Assembly (NCBI RefSeq): GCF_014281965.1
Contig: NZ_JACFTB010000005.1
Location: forward strand, 186,001 to 250,000
Reading direction: 5' to 3'
Length of the DNA stretch: 64,000 nt
Source of the DNA: Rhodococcus sp. BP22
Lineage (GTDB): Bacteria > Actinomycetota > Actinomycetes > Mycobacteriales > Mycobacteriaceae
Below are positions 26,097 to 34,298 of the stretch, piece by piece. The notes under the pieces are model-generated. The model was not told the origin of the DNA. It made no database searches and saw only the letters and a list, made by a program, of their open reading frames with translations. Position numbers and translations under genes: made by a program. Every line of letters starts with the position of its first letter. The first letter of the stretch is position 1.

Positions 26097-27560
26097 ATGA
26101 CCCACACTCTCGACGGCGAGTACGACGCCGTCATCGTCGGCGCAGGTATGTCCGGCATCGCCGCCTACCGAGCGCTGCGCGAGGAGGGTGTGCACAACAT
26201 TCTGATCATCGAACGAGCCGCCGAGTTCGGAGGCACCTGGCGTGAGAACACCTACCCCGGATGCGAATGCGACGTGCCGTCGCCGATCTACTCGTACACC
26301 GATGCGCAGAACGCCGACTGGTCGAAACTCTATGCAAGCCAACAGGAAATTCAGCGCTACCTCGTCGCCACCGCCGACCGCTGGGGCGTGCGCGACGCCG
26401 TGTGGTTCGGCGTTACCTTCCTCGATGCGCACTGGGACGTCGCAAACGGCAAGTGGAAGATCCGAACCGACACAGGCGATGTAACAGCAACTCTCGCGAT
26501 CGGCGCAGCCGGACCATGGAGTACGCCGTCCGTTCCCGACCTCCCCGGGGCAGCCGGCTTCGGTGGAGTCACATTCCACTCCGCACGCTGGCGGCACGAC
26601 GTCGACCTGACCGGCAAACGCGTCGTGGTCATCGGAACCGGCGCATCCGCAGTGCAATTCGTGCCCGAGATCGTCGACGCCGCCGAACACGTGACGATCT
26701 ATCAGCGCACGCCGCAGTGGGTACTCCCGAAGCCGAACTACCGTCAGCCCACAGCATTCCGTTGGCTACTGCGCCACAGTCCCGCTGTTGCTCGCATCCA
26801 GCGCGCCGTCATCTACCGCATCCTCGAACTCGTCGCGTTCGGAACCCGGCACAGTAGAGCCATGAAAATAGCCCACGTCATCGGACGGTGGCAGATCAAC
26901 CGTCAGATCAGTGATGCCAATCTTCGTGAGACCGTCACCCCTGCTTATGTTTTCGGATGCAAACGTCCACTGTTTGCCAACACCTGGTACCCGACACTCG
27001 ACCGCGCCGACGTCACAGTGCGCCCCAGCGGCGTCGCCCGCCTCACCGAAACCGGAGTCATCGGGACCGACGGGATCGAAGTGCCCGCCGACGTCATCAT
27101 CTACGGTACCGGCTTCCACATCACGGATATGCCTCTGGCAGAACAAGTATTCGACGCAGACGGGCTGAGCCTGAGTGAACATTGGCGCGGCAGCCCCACG
27201 GCCTACCTCGGAACCACCACCCACGGCTTCCCCAACTTCGCGATCCTGCTGGGCCCAGGACTGGGAACCCTGGCGTCCGCCTTCACCGTCACCGAAACGC
27301 AGCTGGGTCTGATCAGGTCCCTCGTGCGCACCACCCGCGAGCTCGGCGCGGAAGTATTCGACACCCGCGCCGACGCCGAACAGACCTACAACAACGACCG
27401 AACAGACGCCCTGGCCACCACCGTCTACAACATCGGCGGCTGCACCAGCTACTTCATCGACAAAACCGGCACCAACAGCTTCAGCTGGCCCTGGTCCACA
27501 GACGCCATGCGTCGACGCCTGCGCACCGCCGACCCCGCCGCATACGAGTTCACCAGGTAG
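26097..27560 (+). CDS. Baeyer-Villiger-type flavin monooxygenase
   Basis: About 487 residues. The FAD motif VIVGAGMSG is at 13-21, then the ERAAEFGGTWREN segment. The BVMO fingerprint is seen as FGGVTFHSARW, and the NADPH motif as VVVIGTGASAVQ. It would insert oxygen into ketones or oxidise sulfur/nitrogen substrates. The ATG at 26097 has GGAG at nine bases; ATGs at 26091 and 26052 are possible alternatives. It is divergent from TetR, and the phosphatase-like gene starts 5 nt after its stop. Confidence 0.92.
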   Translation: MTHTLDGEYDAVIVGAGMSGIAAYRALREEGVHNILIIERAAEFGGTWRENTYPGCECDVPSPIYSYTDAQNADWSKLYASQQEIQRYLVATADRWGVRDAVWFGVTFLDAHWDVANGKWKIRTDTGDVTATLAIGAAGPWSTPSVPDLPGAAGFGGVTFHSARWRHDVDLTGKRVVVIGTGASAVQFVPEIVDAAEHVTIYQRTPQWVLPKPNYRQPTAFRWLLRHSPAVARIQRAVIYRILELVAFGTRHSRAMKIAHVIGRWQINRQISDANLRETVTPAYVFGCKRPLFANTWYPTLDRADVTVRPSGVARLTETGVIGTDGIEVPADVIIYGTGFHITDMPLAEQVFDADGLSLSEHWRGSPTAYLGTTTHGFPNFAILLGPGLGTLASAFTVTETQLGLIRSLVRTTRELGAEVFDTRADAEQTYNNDRTDALATTVYNIGGCTSYFIDKTGTNSFSWPWSTDAMRRRLRTADPAAYEFTR

Positions 27561-27565
27561 ATCCG

Positions 27566-27985
27566 ATGTGGGATGAGGACGCAGCCGGAGTCATGCCACT
27601 GCCGTCGGGACGCCTGATCCGGGGGAGGGGGCTGCGCACAGCGATGCCTGCCGGGCCGCGACCCGAGTTCGGTATCTACCTGACAGGTCGCGACCCGGGA
27701 CGGTTCGATTGGCCGAGCCGGTGGGTTCGATGGCCCGACTTCTGGCTACCACTCGACCGAACACAGTTTGCTGCAGCGCTCGAAGAAGCACTCCACAGAG
27801 CGGCGAACGAGCGGGTCGAGATTGCCTGCGGCGGCGGTTACGGCCGAACGGGGACGGCGCTCGCGTGTGCCGTCGTGCTCGACGGAATCCCGGACGTCGA
27901 CGCCGTCCGATACGTGCGTGACCACTACTCGCACCGGGCTGTCGAAACTCCTTGGCAGCGAAGGTTCGTCGCGCGTTGGCGGTGA
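27566..27985 (+). CDS. Protein-tyrosine-phosphatase-like protein
   Basis: A 139-residue protein with a CX5R phosphatase P-loop: IACGGGYGRTGTALA (Cys, five residues, Arg-Thr-Gly). Upstream WVRWPDFWLPLD provides the usual aspartate-bearing loop position. It resembles small cysteine phosphatases of the dual-specificity fold; a histidine normally before the Cys is Ala here. It begins 5 nt after the BVMO stop, so it is probably co-transcribed. Substrate unknown. Confidence 0.7.
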   Translation: MWDEDAAGVMPLPSGRLIRGRGLRTAMPAGPRPEFGIYLTGRDPGRFDWPSRWVRWPDFWLPLDRTQFAAALEEALHRAANERVEIACGGGYGRTGTALACAVVLDGIPDVDAVRYVRDHYSHRAVETPWQRRFVARWR

Positions 27986-28009
27986 CGAACCCTCGCTACC
28001 GTGGTCGGC

Positions 28010-28483
28010 TTACGCCGGTGGCTGACTGAGCGAGAACCCGCACTTCTCGGTCGCGTACTTGTTCACCCGATCGCTGGCCGCCATTGCGTCCTGCGCGGTG
28101 TCGGCGTCCATCGACGTCGTCGACTTCTCGGTGAAAGCCTCGTACGTCGGCGCATCGGCAGCAGTGCTCGTGGCGACGACGCTGGCATCCTTGAGCTTGG
28201 CGAGATCAGGTGAGACATCGGGATCGTCGGCATTGATCGCCGGGTCGTAATGCTCGCTCAGGCCGTCCGCGTACGTCTTCAACGAGGCCTGCATCGCAGG
28301 CCAATCGCTCGGGTCTCCGGCCAGGGTGCTCATCGAAGAAGTTTCGAAATCCGCGATGTCCTGCAGTTGTGCGCAGATATCTACCTCGGGGGCAGCATCT
28401 GCGCTGTCGTCCGATCCGCAACCGGCCAGCCCCACGGAGACAGCGGCAGCAATGCACAGGACGGGTAAGGACGAAAGCTTCAT
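28010..28483 (-). CDS. Secreted lipoprotein, unknown function
   Basis: A 157-residue protein with an N-terminal lipoprotein signal peptide (MKLSSLPVLCIAAAVSVGLAGCG; lipobox LAGC). The mature part is acidic, Ala-rich and mainly helical, with two cysteines (DICAQL and EKCGF) that may form a disulfide. I recognise no specific family. It converges on the phosphatase gene. Confidence 0.75.
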   Translation of the reverse strand: MKLSSLPVLCIAAAVSVGLAGCGSDDSADAAPEVDICAQLQDIADFETSSMSTLAGDPSDWPAMQASLKTYADGLSEHYDPAINADDPDVSPDLAKLKDASVVATSTAADAPTYEAFTEKSTTSMDADTAQDAMAASDRVNKYATEKCGFSLSQPPA

Positions 28484-28628
28484 GCGGGTATGTCTCCAAA
28501 CGGATCGGGGCGTAGGTCCGCATAACCGTCACAGGAGAGGGTGCCTCTTGTCGAGTCGGGCATCCACTTGTTGGGAAATGTCACCACGCCGGATTGAGTA
28601 CGAGACGATTCGAACGTATGGTCGAACA

Positions 28629-28928
28629 ATGGCTGCGCGTAGATCGAGAGGAGGTGCAGATTCGCGTCGACCGTTCGAGGTGCTCACCCCGTCGGTCAAG
28701 GTTTTGATCGACCTGGCGATTCTCTATCCGCAGCCGCCGCATCACCACGGCAACTACACCGCGGAGGGGTTCGACGTCAGAAAAGTGGTGCCCGGCGACT
28801 TGACGGAATGGTCGATGACCGTCGACGGCGACTGGATCGGCAGAGTCACCTACGAGCTGATGTCGAAGGATCGTAGTGAGACGGTCACGCACTGGGTGCC
28901 GAGTCGGGTGCTCAAGCCGTTGCACTGA
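28629..28928 (+). CDS. Hypothetical protein, 99 residues
   Basis: A small soluble protein. The part after residue 15 is convincing as protein: VLTPSVKVLIDLAILYPQPPH and then a strand-rich end (WSMTVDGDWIGRVTYELMSKD, HWVPSRVLKPLH). The start is uncertain: ATG 28629 is used, but ATG 28578 is also in frame, and neither has a clear ribosome-binding site. No family recognised. Confidence 0.5.
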   Translation: MAARRSRGGADSRRPFEVLTPSVKVLIDLAILYPQPPHHHGNYTAEGFDVRKVVPGDLTEWSMTVDGDWIGRVTYELMSKDRSETVTHWVPSRVLKPLH

Positions 28929-29002
28929 ACCGGACGAATTAGCCCAGTACAGTGCGTGCGGGCGCGTACTCGGGTCCGTGGAATCTGCCAGGGAGTGCAT
29001 CG

Positions 29003-29506
29003 ATGACATTCGTTCGAGTCGGCGTCGTGCGTAAGAGTGTGATGATCGCGCTCGTCCTCGCCTGCCTATCGGCATGCGGTCAGGACAACGACTCGTCGTC
29101 GACAGTGTCGGAGAGTGCTTCGGAAAGTGCTGGAGCGCAACCGGATACCGACGCGATGACATTCGAGCAGTTCGAGGCGACCGAGGTCAGCGGACACGCG
29201 CTCGTGCCAGGCACCTCGATCACGATCTCGATGGCGTCCACCGGTGGTGCCGTCGCATTCAATGCTGGATGCAACACACTGTTCGGAACCCTGAACAGTG
29301 AGGCCGGAGTGGTGAACGGCCCCGGCGCCGAGGCGTCGAACGGTCCGATGGGATCGACGATGATGGCGTGCGACGATGCGCTGATGGAGCAGGACCGCTG
29401 GCTGCAAGAATTCCTCGACTCCACACCCGTATGGACACTCGGTGAAGACACCGTGACGTTGAGTTCACCAGCCGGGGCGATCACCGCCACTCGCGTCGAG
29501 GGCTGA
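29003..29506 (+). CDS. META/HslJ-domain lipoprotein
   Basis: A 167-residue protein with a lipoprotein signal (lipobox LSACG) and an acidic Ser-rich linker. A META-type domain follows: FNAGCNTLFGTLNSEAGVV, then GPMGSTMMACDDALMEQDRWLQEFL and SSPAGAITATRV. The two cysteines in GCN and MMACD are typical of the fold. Family members (HslJ and relatives) sit in the envelope and are linked to stress or antibiotic resistance. GGGAG precedes the ATG by seven bases. Confidence 0.8.
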   Translation: MTFVRVGVVRKSVMIALVLACLSACGQDNDSSSTVSESASESAGAQPDTDAMTFEQFEATEVSGHALVPGTSITISMASTGGAVAFNAGCNTLFGTLNSEAGVVNGPGAEASNGPMGSTMMACDDALMEQDRWLQEFLDSTPVWTLGEDTVTLSSPAGAITATRVEG

Positions 29507-29614
29507 TCTGCGTCAGGTGGTTTTCCCCGGCAGCGCAGGGGGTTTGGGGCCCGATCGTTGGGGTATACGATCCATTCGCGGTAGCCGACGGTCGGCTACG
29601 GGAGGGGTTTCATC

Positions 29615-29815
29615 ATGCGGTTCGTCACTCTGATCGTCCTTATATGGCTCGTGGTCGGAGGTATCGCAGTGTTCCAACGCGGATACGTCTCCAATGCACC
29701 CGAGAACTGCGCAGGTGTCGGCACGATCGCTCTCACCGTCGTCGCAGGCCCACTCAACTACGCAGGCGTCAACCCGAAGGTCACGGACTGCAACCTGCCG
29801 CAGCCAAGCCAGTAG
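29615..29815 (+). CDS. Small exported or single-TM protein, 66 residues
   Basis: The N terminus MRFVTLIVLIWLVVGGIAVF is a hydrophobic helix acting as a signal or membrane anchor. The remaining 45 residues contain two cysteines (ENCAGVG and TDCNLP). GGGAGGGG lies eight bases upstream of the ATG, which supports expression. Function unknown. Confidence 0.65.
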   Translation: MRFVTLIVLIWLVVGGIAVFQRGYVSNAPENCAGVGTIALTVVAGPLNYAGVNPKVTDCNLPQPSQ

Positions 29816-29822
29816 GCCATTC

Positions 29823-30005
29823 GCGCGATCGGTTGCCGCTTTCGGCAGCCGATCGGCGCGTGAATGGTCCATTGAAGCGATCGGTTGGCCGTTTTCGGCC
29901 GCCCACCCATCGCTTCAATGTGACATTCATACGATCTAATGCCTTCGGTGGTCCATTCAAGCGGGAGAGGTGGCCGCTTACCGCTTGAATGGTCCATTCA
30001 AGCGG
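29823..30005. repeat. Cluster of intergenic palindromic repeats
   Basis: The 278 bases between the small membrane-protein gene and the DUF218 gene hold at least three hairpins. H1: CGATCGG-T-TGCCG with CGGCA-G-CCGATCG (29826-29856). H2: CATTGAAGCGAT (29870-29881) with ATCGCTTCAATG (29909-29920), enclosing GGCCG-TTTT-CGGCC. H3: CCATTCAAGCGG (29953-29964), CCGCTTGAATGG (29981-29992) and CCATTCAAGCGG (29994-30005), where the middle copy can pair with either neighbour. The core GGTCCATT(C/G)AAGCG recurs at about 29866, 29950 and 29991. No gene is seen here. Confidence 0.75.
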
Positions 30006-30093
30006 GCCGGCCGGCCAGTCGAGACGGCCGACCCACCGGGTGACGTTCGTCGCTGAAAATGCACCGGTCGGGCCCGCTGATTAGGCTCGAGGT

Positions 30094-30660
30094 GTGATTC
30101 GCCGGAGCCCCTTGGTCATCGTTGCCATCATGCTTCCGGTTCTACTTGTATCGCTGATCGGATTCGGCGGGTATCTGACGTTCACGAGGGCCGCGATCGA
30201 CCCGGTGACCTCTGCGGACGCGATCATCGTTCTGGGCGGTGAGCACGACGGCCGAGAGGCGTACGGCGTGTCCCTGGCCGAGCAAGGTGTCGCCGACACC
30301 GTGGTGCTGTCGGATCCATACGGTGCCAAGGACCCGGTCATGAAGAAGTACTGCGAGAAGAAGACGTCGAAGTACACCGTGCTGTGTGTCGATCCCATAC
30401 CCGGCACGACTCGTGGGGAAGCCATTTTCACCCAACAGCTTGCGCAGGAACGTGGCTGGAAGCACGTCATCGTCGTGAGCTGGCGCTACCATCTGCCGCG
30501 CGCTCGTTTCATCTTCGGTCAATGCTTCGACGGCGAGGTCACCATGCGTCCGGTCCCACGCACCTACGACTTTTCGCTCGTGCAATGGGAATACACCTAC
30601 CTGTATCAGATTGCGGGCTTCGTCAAAGCCGGCGCGCAGGGCGGATGCGGCGACGTCTGA
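30094..30660 (+). CDS. DUF218 (YdcF/SanA/ElyC-like) membrane-anchored protein
   Basis: A 188-residue protein with an N-terminal transmembrane helix (about 6-30) and a DUF218 domain. Seen are DAIIVLGGEHDGREAYGVSLAEQG, VVLSDPYG, then IPGTTRGEAIF and VIVVSWRYHLPRARFIF. Members of this family act at the envelope, some in peptidoglycan or lipid-carrier metabolism; the exact reaction is not known here. GTG start. It converges on the FluC pair. Confidence 0.82.
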   Translation: MIRRSPLVIVAIMLPVLLVSLIGFGGYLTFTRAAIDPVTSADAIIVLGGEHDGREAYGVSLAEQGVADTVVLSDPYGAKDPVMKKYCEKKTSKYTVLCVDPIPGTTRGEAIFTQQLAQERGWKHVIVVSWRYHLPRARFIFGQCFDGEVTMRPVPRTYDFSLVQWEYTYLYQIAGFVKAGAQGGCGDV

Positions 30661-30665
30661 GCGAG

Positions 30666-31028
30666 TCAGAGCTTGCCGTAGAGCGTGACACCGGACTTCC
30701 ACAGCAGGAACCCGAGCATCGCGCAGGCGATCGCGCCGACGACATTGGCGGTGAGAAACAGTGCCGCCACTCGAAACCGTCGTCGACGCGCGTACCCGAC
30801 CGTCAGCAGAGCAACCGAGGACATCGGCGCCAGCGAGGCTAGGAAGCCGAAGCCTGCGAGGCCGAGGACCCACTGCGGGGGCGTCGCGGCCACGAAGAAC
30901 CCGAGCACTCCGCAGGAGACCATTGTCAGGAGGAGGACCCGTCGACTGTCGGTGACCGAGTCGGTGATCACGTAATGCGCGAGAGCTCCGCACGCGCCAC
31001 CGATGGCGACGAGGAGCAGTACGGTCAT
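30666..31028 (-). CDS. crcB: Fluoride channel subunit, CrcB/FluC (divergent paralogue)
   Basis: A 120-residue, four-helix membrane protein starting at the ATG at 31028. It keeps the GGACGALAHY N-terminal motif and general FluC topology. The conserved pore Asn region is changed (SCGVLGFF) and the TTFS phenylalanine-box region reads APMSSVAL. With its partner it should form the asymmetric pair of a heterodimeric fluoride exporter, a known arrangement in Gram-positive bacteria. Its start overlaps the partner's stop by 4 nt. Confidence 0.85.
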   Translation of the reverse strand: MTVLLLVAIGGACGALAHYVITDSVTDSRRVLLLTMVSCGVLGFFVAATPPQWVLGLAGFGFLASLAPMSSVALLTVGYARRRRFRVAALFLTANVVGAIACAMLGFLLWKSGVTLYGKL

Positions 31029-31402
31029 CTGACGGACTCGTGGGGGCGAGTGATGAGCGCGCCGATGCCGAGCGCTGCGACGGCCACGATGGGTGTCACC
31101 ACGATGTAGACCACCGAGTTCCAAGCATTGTCATGCGTGACTCCCTGCAGCGCATAGAAGCTGAACGTGGTGAAACCGCAGGACGTCCCGATGACGAGGG
31201 GTCGCAGGATCGGTGCTGCGCGGCCTGACAGATAACCCAACGCGGCACCGAGGAGTAGGCACCCGACCACGTTGATCGAAAACGTGCTCAGCAGAAGCCA
31301 TCGGGCGGACTCGCGCCGATCCCAGATCTCGTAGCGGACGATCGCCCCGAGCGCACCGCCGAAGGCGACCGCGGCGGTGGCGGGAAATCTGTCGTAGCTC
31401 AT
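31025..31402 (-). CDS. crcB: Fluoride channel subunit, CrcB/FluC (canonical paralogue)
   Basis: A 125-residue FluC protein with the expected motifs: GGALGAIVRYEIWD, the pore-lining Asn in INVVGCLLLGAALG, and GTSCGFTTFSFYALQ with the TTFS/Phe box. FluC channels export fluoride passively and protect the cytoplasm. Start ATG 31402 with AGGGT eight bases upstream. No fluoride riboswitch fold was recognised upstream. First gene of a two-gene operon. Confidence 0.93.
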   Translation of the reverse strand: MSYDRFPATAAVAFGGALGAIVRYEIWDRRESARWLLLSTFSINVVGCLLLGAALGYLSGRAAPILRPLVIGTSCGFTTFSFYALQGVTHDNAWNSVVYIVVTPIVAVAALGIGALITRPHESVR

Positions 31403-31511
31403 CGCATTTCACCCTAGTTCTAATCGGCAGCGACGCCAGGTGAGAGAGCATCCGGCGTCGAGAATCACACCAGATGAGGGGACTTGCGTTCCTCGGGTAT
31501 GTTTGTCGACT

Positions 31512-31892
31512 GTGACGCTTGACGAGTCGGGGCTCGGCCCTCAGAATTTCGACGTGGCTGTTCAGTGGATCGGCACTGCGGCCATCGTGACGGTTTCCGG
31601 AGAGCTCGACTTGGTGACCGCACCACAGCTGACCGAATCGGTCGAGTTGGTCTGCGGCAAGCAGCCGACGGCCCTCGTCATCGATCTCTCCAACGTTGGA
31701 TTCCTGGCTTCTGCGGGAATGTCGTTGCTTGCCTCCACACATCAGAAACTCGGTGACTCGGCAGGGTTTGCCGTGGTCGCGGACGGCCCAGCCACGGGCC
31801 GCCCACTGACGCTGATCGGGCTCGATCAGCTATTCGGAATCTTCGCGACGGTAGAGGAGGCGCTGGATGCGCTTCAGGTGGGTAAATCCTGA
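31512..31892 (+). CDS. STAS-domain anti-anti-sigma factor
   Basis: About 126 residues from a GTG at 31512 (an in-frame start at 31440 is possible). The STAS core is intact: AIVTVSGELDLVTAPQLTESV and ALVIDLSNVGFLASAGMSLLA, with Ser residues at the phosphorylation position. It binds and inhibits an anti-sigma kinase in partner-switching systems. The HATPase gene follows after 21 nt and is the natural partner. No sigma factor gene is in the window. Confidence 0.88.
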   Translation: MTLDESGLGPQNFDVAVQWIGTAAIVTVSGELDLVTAPQLTESVELVCGKQPTALVIDLSNVGFLASAGMSLLASTHQKLGDSAGFAVVADGPATGRPLTLIGLDQLFGIFATVEEALDALQVGKS

Positions 31893-31913
31893 CGCTTTGG
31901 GTATGACGGAGCA

Positions 31914-32393
31914 ATGATGGCAATTGTGTTCGGTGGGAGCGACCCTACGGTCCCTCCCGTCACCGAACCGAACTCAGGCCCGCGACTCGAGGACGCCATG
32001 AATCTGGACTTCGATGGGGAAGCCGCCGTGCCGGATCGAGCGTCTGCACTCCGGATCGCACTGAGCCAGTGGCTGACCGGTCTCGACGTCGACCCCAACC
32101 GTGTCTACGACGTGGTGTTGGCTACCTACGAGGCGCTGGCCAATTCCGTCGAGCACGCGTACGCCGGAGCATCCGGGCCGGGCACTCTGGACCTGCATGC
32201 GCAGTTCGTCCCGGCGACCGGCTCCATCGAAGTGGTCATCTGCGACCACGGTGAGTGGGCTGTCCATGCGCCCGACGCCACCCGCGGACGGGGCGTCCCC
32301 CTGATGCACGCGCTCGCGGACACCACGGCGGTGACGTCCGATCACGACGGCACCACTGTCCGCCTCATCTGGGACGCACCTGTTTCTGTTTGA
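31914..32393 (+). CDS. Anti-sigma-factor serine kinase-like HATPase (RsbW/SpoIIAB family)
   Basis: A 159-residue GHKL ATPase. The N-box is YEALANSVEHAY (Glu and Asn that bind Mg-ATP), with the G1-like DHGEW and GRGVPLMHALAD segments after it. Family members hold a sigma factor or phosphorylate the STAS partner. A 30-residue N-terminal tail precedes the domain. Second gene of a STAS-HATPase pair. Confidence 0.85.
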   Translation: MMAIVFGGSDPTVPPVTEPNSGPRLEDAMNLDFDGEAAVPDRASALRIALSQWLTGLDVDPNRVYDVVLATYEALANSVEHAYAGASGPGTLDLHAQFVPATGSIEVVICDHGEWAVHAPDATRGRGVPLMHALADTTAVTSDHDGTTVRLIWDAPVSV

Positions 32394-32481
32394 CCGGAGT
32401 GGCACTACCCGACTTCGGTCAATGCCATGACACGCACATTGTGAAGTAGCACAATCGCCCCATCGGGACATAGTCCGAGGG

Positions 32482-33438
32482 GTGGAGGCGCAAGTGAATG
32501 CTTCGCAGGTGCCCGGTGCCGTGGTTGCGGACCGGTATCGATTGCTGCAGCGTCGCCCGTCCATCGGTTGGGGCACCCGATGGCGTGCCAAAGACCTGAC
32601 ATCCGGTCGTGACTTTTCCCTATCGCTGTTCCGAACTGCCGTCATCCAGTCCCATGACCCGCGGCCCGACGCGATTAAAAGATTCATCGAGACCGTGCGT
32701 GCGCACGGACGGCGAATGGAAGGACAGTTCGACGTCCTGGAAACGACGCCGTACGTCGCCGTGATCGAGGAGCTAGGGGCTCGCCGTCCATTCGCTCCAC
32801 CGACCGAGGCGCCACCCGACGCCGATGCCGCCGGGCCACGTCGACAGTTGACGTGGGTGCTCGCTGCAGGCGCAGCGGTCGCGGCCTTCGGCTTGCTGGG
32901 ATGGTTACTGTCCACCACGTTGCTGGCGAACAACCTCGGCGACGTATCCAACGTGGCCGCGGCACCGGAACTGCCGTCGGCGATGCCCGCCAAGCCGCCG
33001 CCGGCACCGATTCTGCCGGTCGGCGCCGAGGTGTGGTCCGCGGTGCGCAGCCCGGACAACCCAGAGGATGCCCGACTGGCCATCGATGCGAACCCGGCGA
33101 CCGCATGGTCCACGGACAACTACCGAAGCCCCTTCGGCACGACCAACAATGGAATCGGCCTTGTCGTGAACTTCGCTTATCAGGTTGACTTCGACGAGGT
33201 CTGGATCTCGACCCCGGTGGCCGGGACGACCGTAGAGATCCGGACGCCACCGGAACCGAACGGCACGCTGAGCTCGACGCGCGTCCTCGGGTCCGCTGTC
33301 ACGGGACGCGGCGTGACGACCATTCCCACCGAGGTGGTTCCGGGTTCACGTGCAGTGTTGGTGTGGGTGGCCGAGCTTGCTCCTGATACATCCGGATATG
33401 CGTCCGAGATATCGGAGATCGGATTCACGCCCGCCTGA
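32482..33438 (+). CDS. Pseudokinase N-lobe / TM / discoidin-like extracellular protein
   Basis: A 318-residue protein. Residues 15-100 resemble the N-lobe of a Ser/Thr kinase (DRYRLLQRR...RWRAKDLTSGRDFSLSLF), but the glycine loop is degenerate, the ATP lysine is missing, and no HRD or DFG follows. A transmembrane helix is at about 123-147. The outside part from about 180 is a discoidin-like beta domain (ARLAIDANPATAWSTDNYRSP...). The order recalls the C-terminal part of mycobacterial MurJ/MviN (pseudokinase plus extracellular domain), but without the flippase. It lies 88 nt after the anti-sigma gene. Confidence 0.72.
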   Translation: MEAQVNASQVPGAVVADRYRLLQRRPSIGWGTRWRAKDLTSGRDFSLSLFRTAVIQSHDPRPDAIKRFIETVRAHGRRMEGQFDVLETTPYVAVIEELGARRPFAPPTEAPPDADAAGPRRQLTWVLAAGAAVAAFGLLGWLLSTTLLANNLGDVSNVAAAPELPSAMPAKPPPAPILPVGAEVWSAVRSPDNPEDARLAIDANPATAWSTDNYRSPFGTTNNGIGLVVNFAYQVDFDEVWISTPVAGTTVEIRTPPEPNGTLSSTRVLGSAVTGRGVTTIPTEVVPGSRAVLVWVAELAPDTSGYASEISEIGFTPA

Positions 33439-33456
33439 GGGCTAAAGCGGAACTCC

Positions 33457-33864
33457 TCAGCGCGTCGGCGTGGTCACTTTCGAGGAGGATGCGGGTTGCT
33501 GATCGCTGGTGCTGCTGCGAGGTGCCCTCGTCGACGAGGATTCGGTAGTACTCGCCCCGGGTGTCGTGTTGGCCGTCGTCGTGTCTGAAGGTGTGGTTCC
33601 GGGGGGAGTAGTGGTGGGCGGGGTTGTCGTAGTGGGCTTGGGTGTCGTGGGGACCGCCACCTTCCACGTCGGCGACGGCGGGACGAGGATACCGGTGGAG
33701 GGGGCGGCGCGCGCAGCGGAGCTCAGGTCCGATCGCAGGGCCGGGGGCCGCACTGTGGTGGTCGTATCGGAGAACGCTCCGCCCAGCGCGCCGATGGTCA
33801 GTCCGACGGCTACTGCGACACCTGCGATTGCCACCGCCGATACCGCGATGACTTTGTCGCGCAT
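33457..33864 (-). CDS. Thr/Pro-rich membrane-anchored or secreted protein
   Basis: A 135-residue protein from the ATG at 33864 (TTG 33873 is also in frame). A hydrophobic helix at about 4-27 is followed by a low-complexity Thr/Pro/Ser-rich tail (PTTPKPTTTTPPTTTPPGTT and similar), suited to span the cell wall or be glycosylated. Function not predictable. Confidence 0.6.
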   Translation of the reverse strand: MRDKVIAVSAVAIAGVAVAVGLTIGALGGAFSDTTTTVRPPALRSDLSSAARAAPSTGILVPPSPTWKVAVPTTPKPTTTTPPTTTPPGTTPSDTTTANTTPGASTTESSSTRAPRSSTSDQQPASSSKVTTPTR

Positions 33865-33950
33865 GTAGATCAACCCTTACTCCGGTTCCCGCCGGCCAAG
33901 TTACCGCGGAAATGACCTGCGAACGCTACCGCAGAAAGAGTGAGTGGTGC

Positions 33951-34172
33951 TCAGCTGGCAGCGGCATCACCGCGTGCTGCGGCACGGCGGCCTCCACCGA
34001 ATCGGTGCTCCCATACGCCGCCTACGAGACGGTGACCTTGCCATCGCCGCCCGCGTAGGGCCTTACGCTGCACGGTCGTCACGCGGACGGCCCACGTCAT
34101 CGCTTTGCTGTCGGTCGGAAGCTCGGCTTCGGCGAGTACTTCGTCCTCGGTTCTGACCTGATACATCGGCAT
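33951..34172 (-). CDS. Hypothetical protein, 73 residues
   Basis: The reading frame starts MPMYQVRTEDEVLAEAELP and contains WAVRVTTVQRKALRGRRWQGHRLVGG, with an Arg/Ala-rich end. The acidic beginning and basic middle look like a genuine small soluble protein. No family recognised and no strong ribosome-binding site seen. The 126 bases beyond its start (34173-34298) are AT-richer and hold nothing I recognise. Confidence 0.45.
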   Translation of the reverse strand: MPMYQVRTEDEVLAEAELPTDSKAMTWAVRVTTVQRKALRGRRWQGHRLVGGVWEHRFGGGRRAAARGDAAAS

Positions 34173-34298
34173 GTGTCACATCTTGCATCATGCGACGGCA
34201 AATTTCCTACCCAAAAAATACCGGACCGTACGTTTGACTGGTAACGCGTATCCAGTGGTCAAGCTAACCGTCCGAGTGGGATTCAAACGGACCGCGAG

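Noticed and set aside
31480-31505. GGGTAT before the STAS gene as a SigF/SigB-type -10 element
   Set aside because: The expected GTTT-like -35 at 15-17 bases upstream is missing, so the match is not convincing.
31403-31511. Possible fluoride riboswitch upstream of the crcB pair
   Set aside because: There is an inverted repeat CGACGCC/GGCGTCG (31431-31460), but the conserved fluoride aptamer sequence and pseudoknot pattern are not seen.
34173-34298. GGGATTCAAACGG considered as a tRNA T-arm
   Set aside because: It does not fit the T-loop consensus and no acceptor stem pairs around it.
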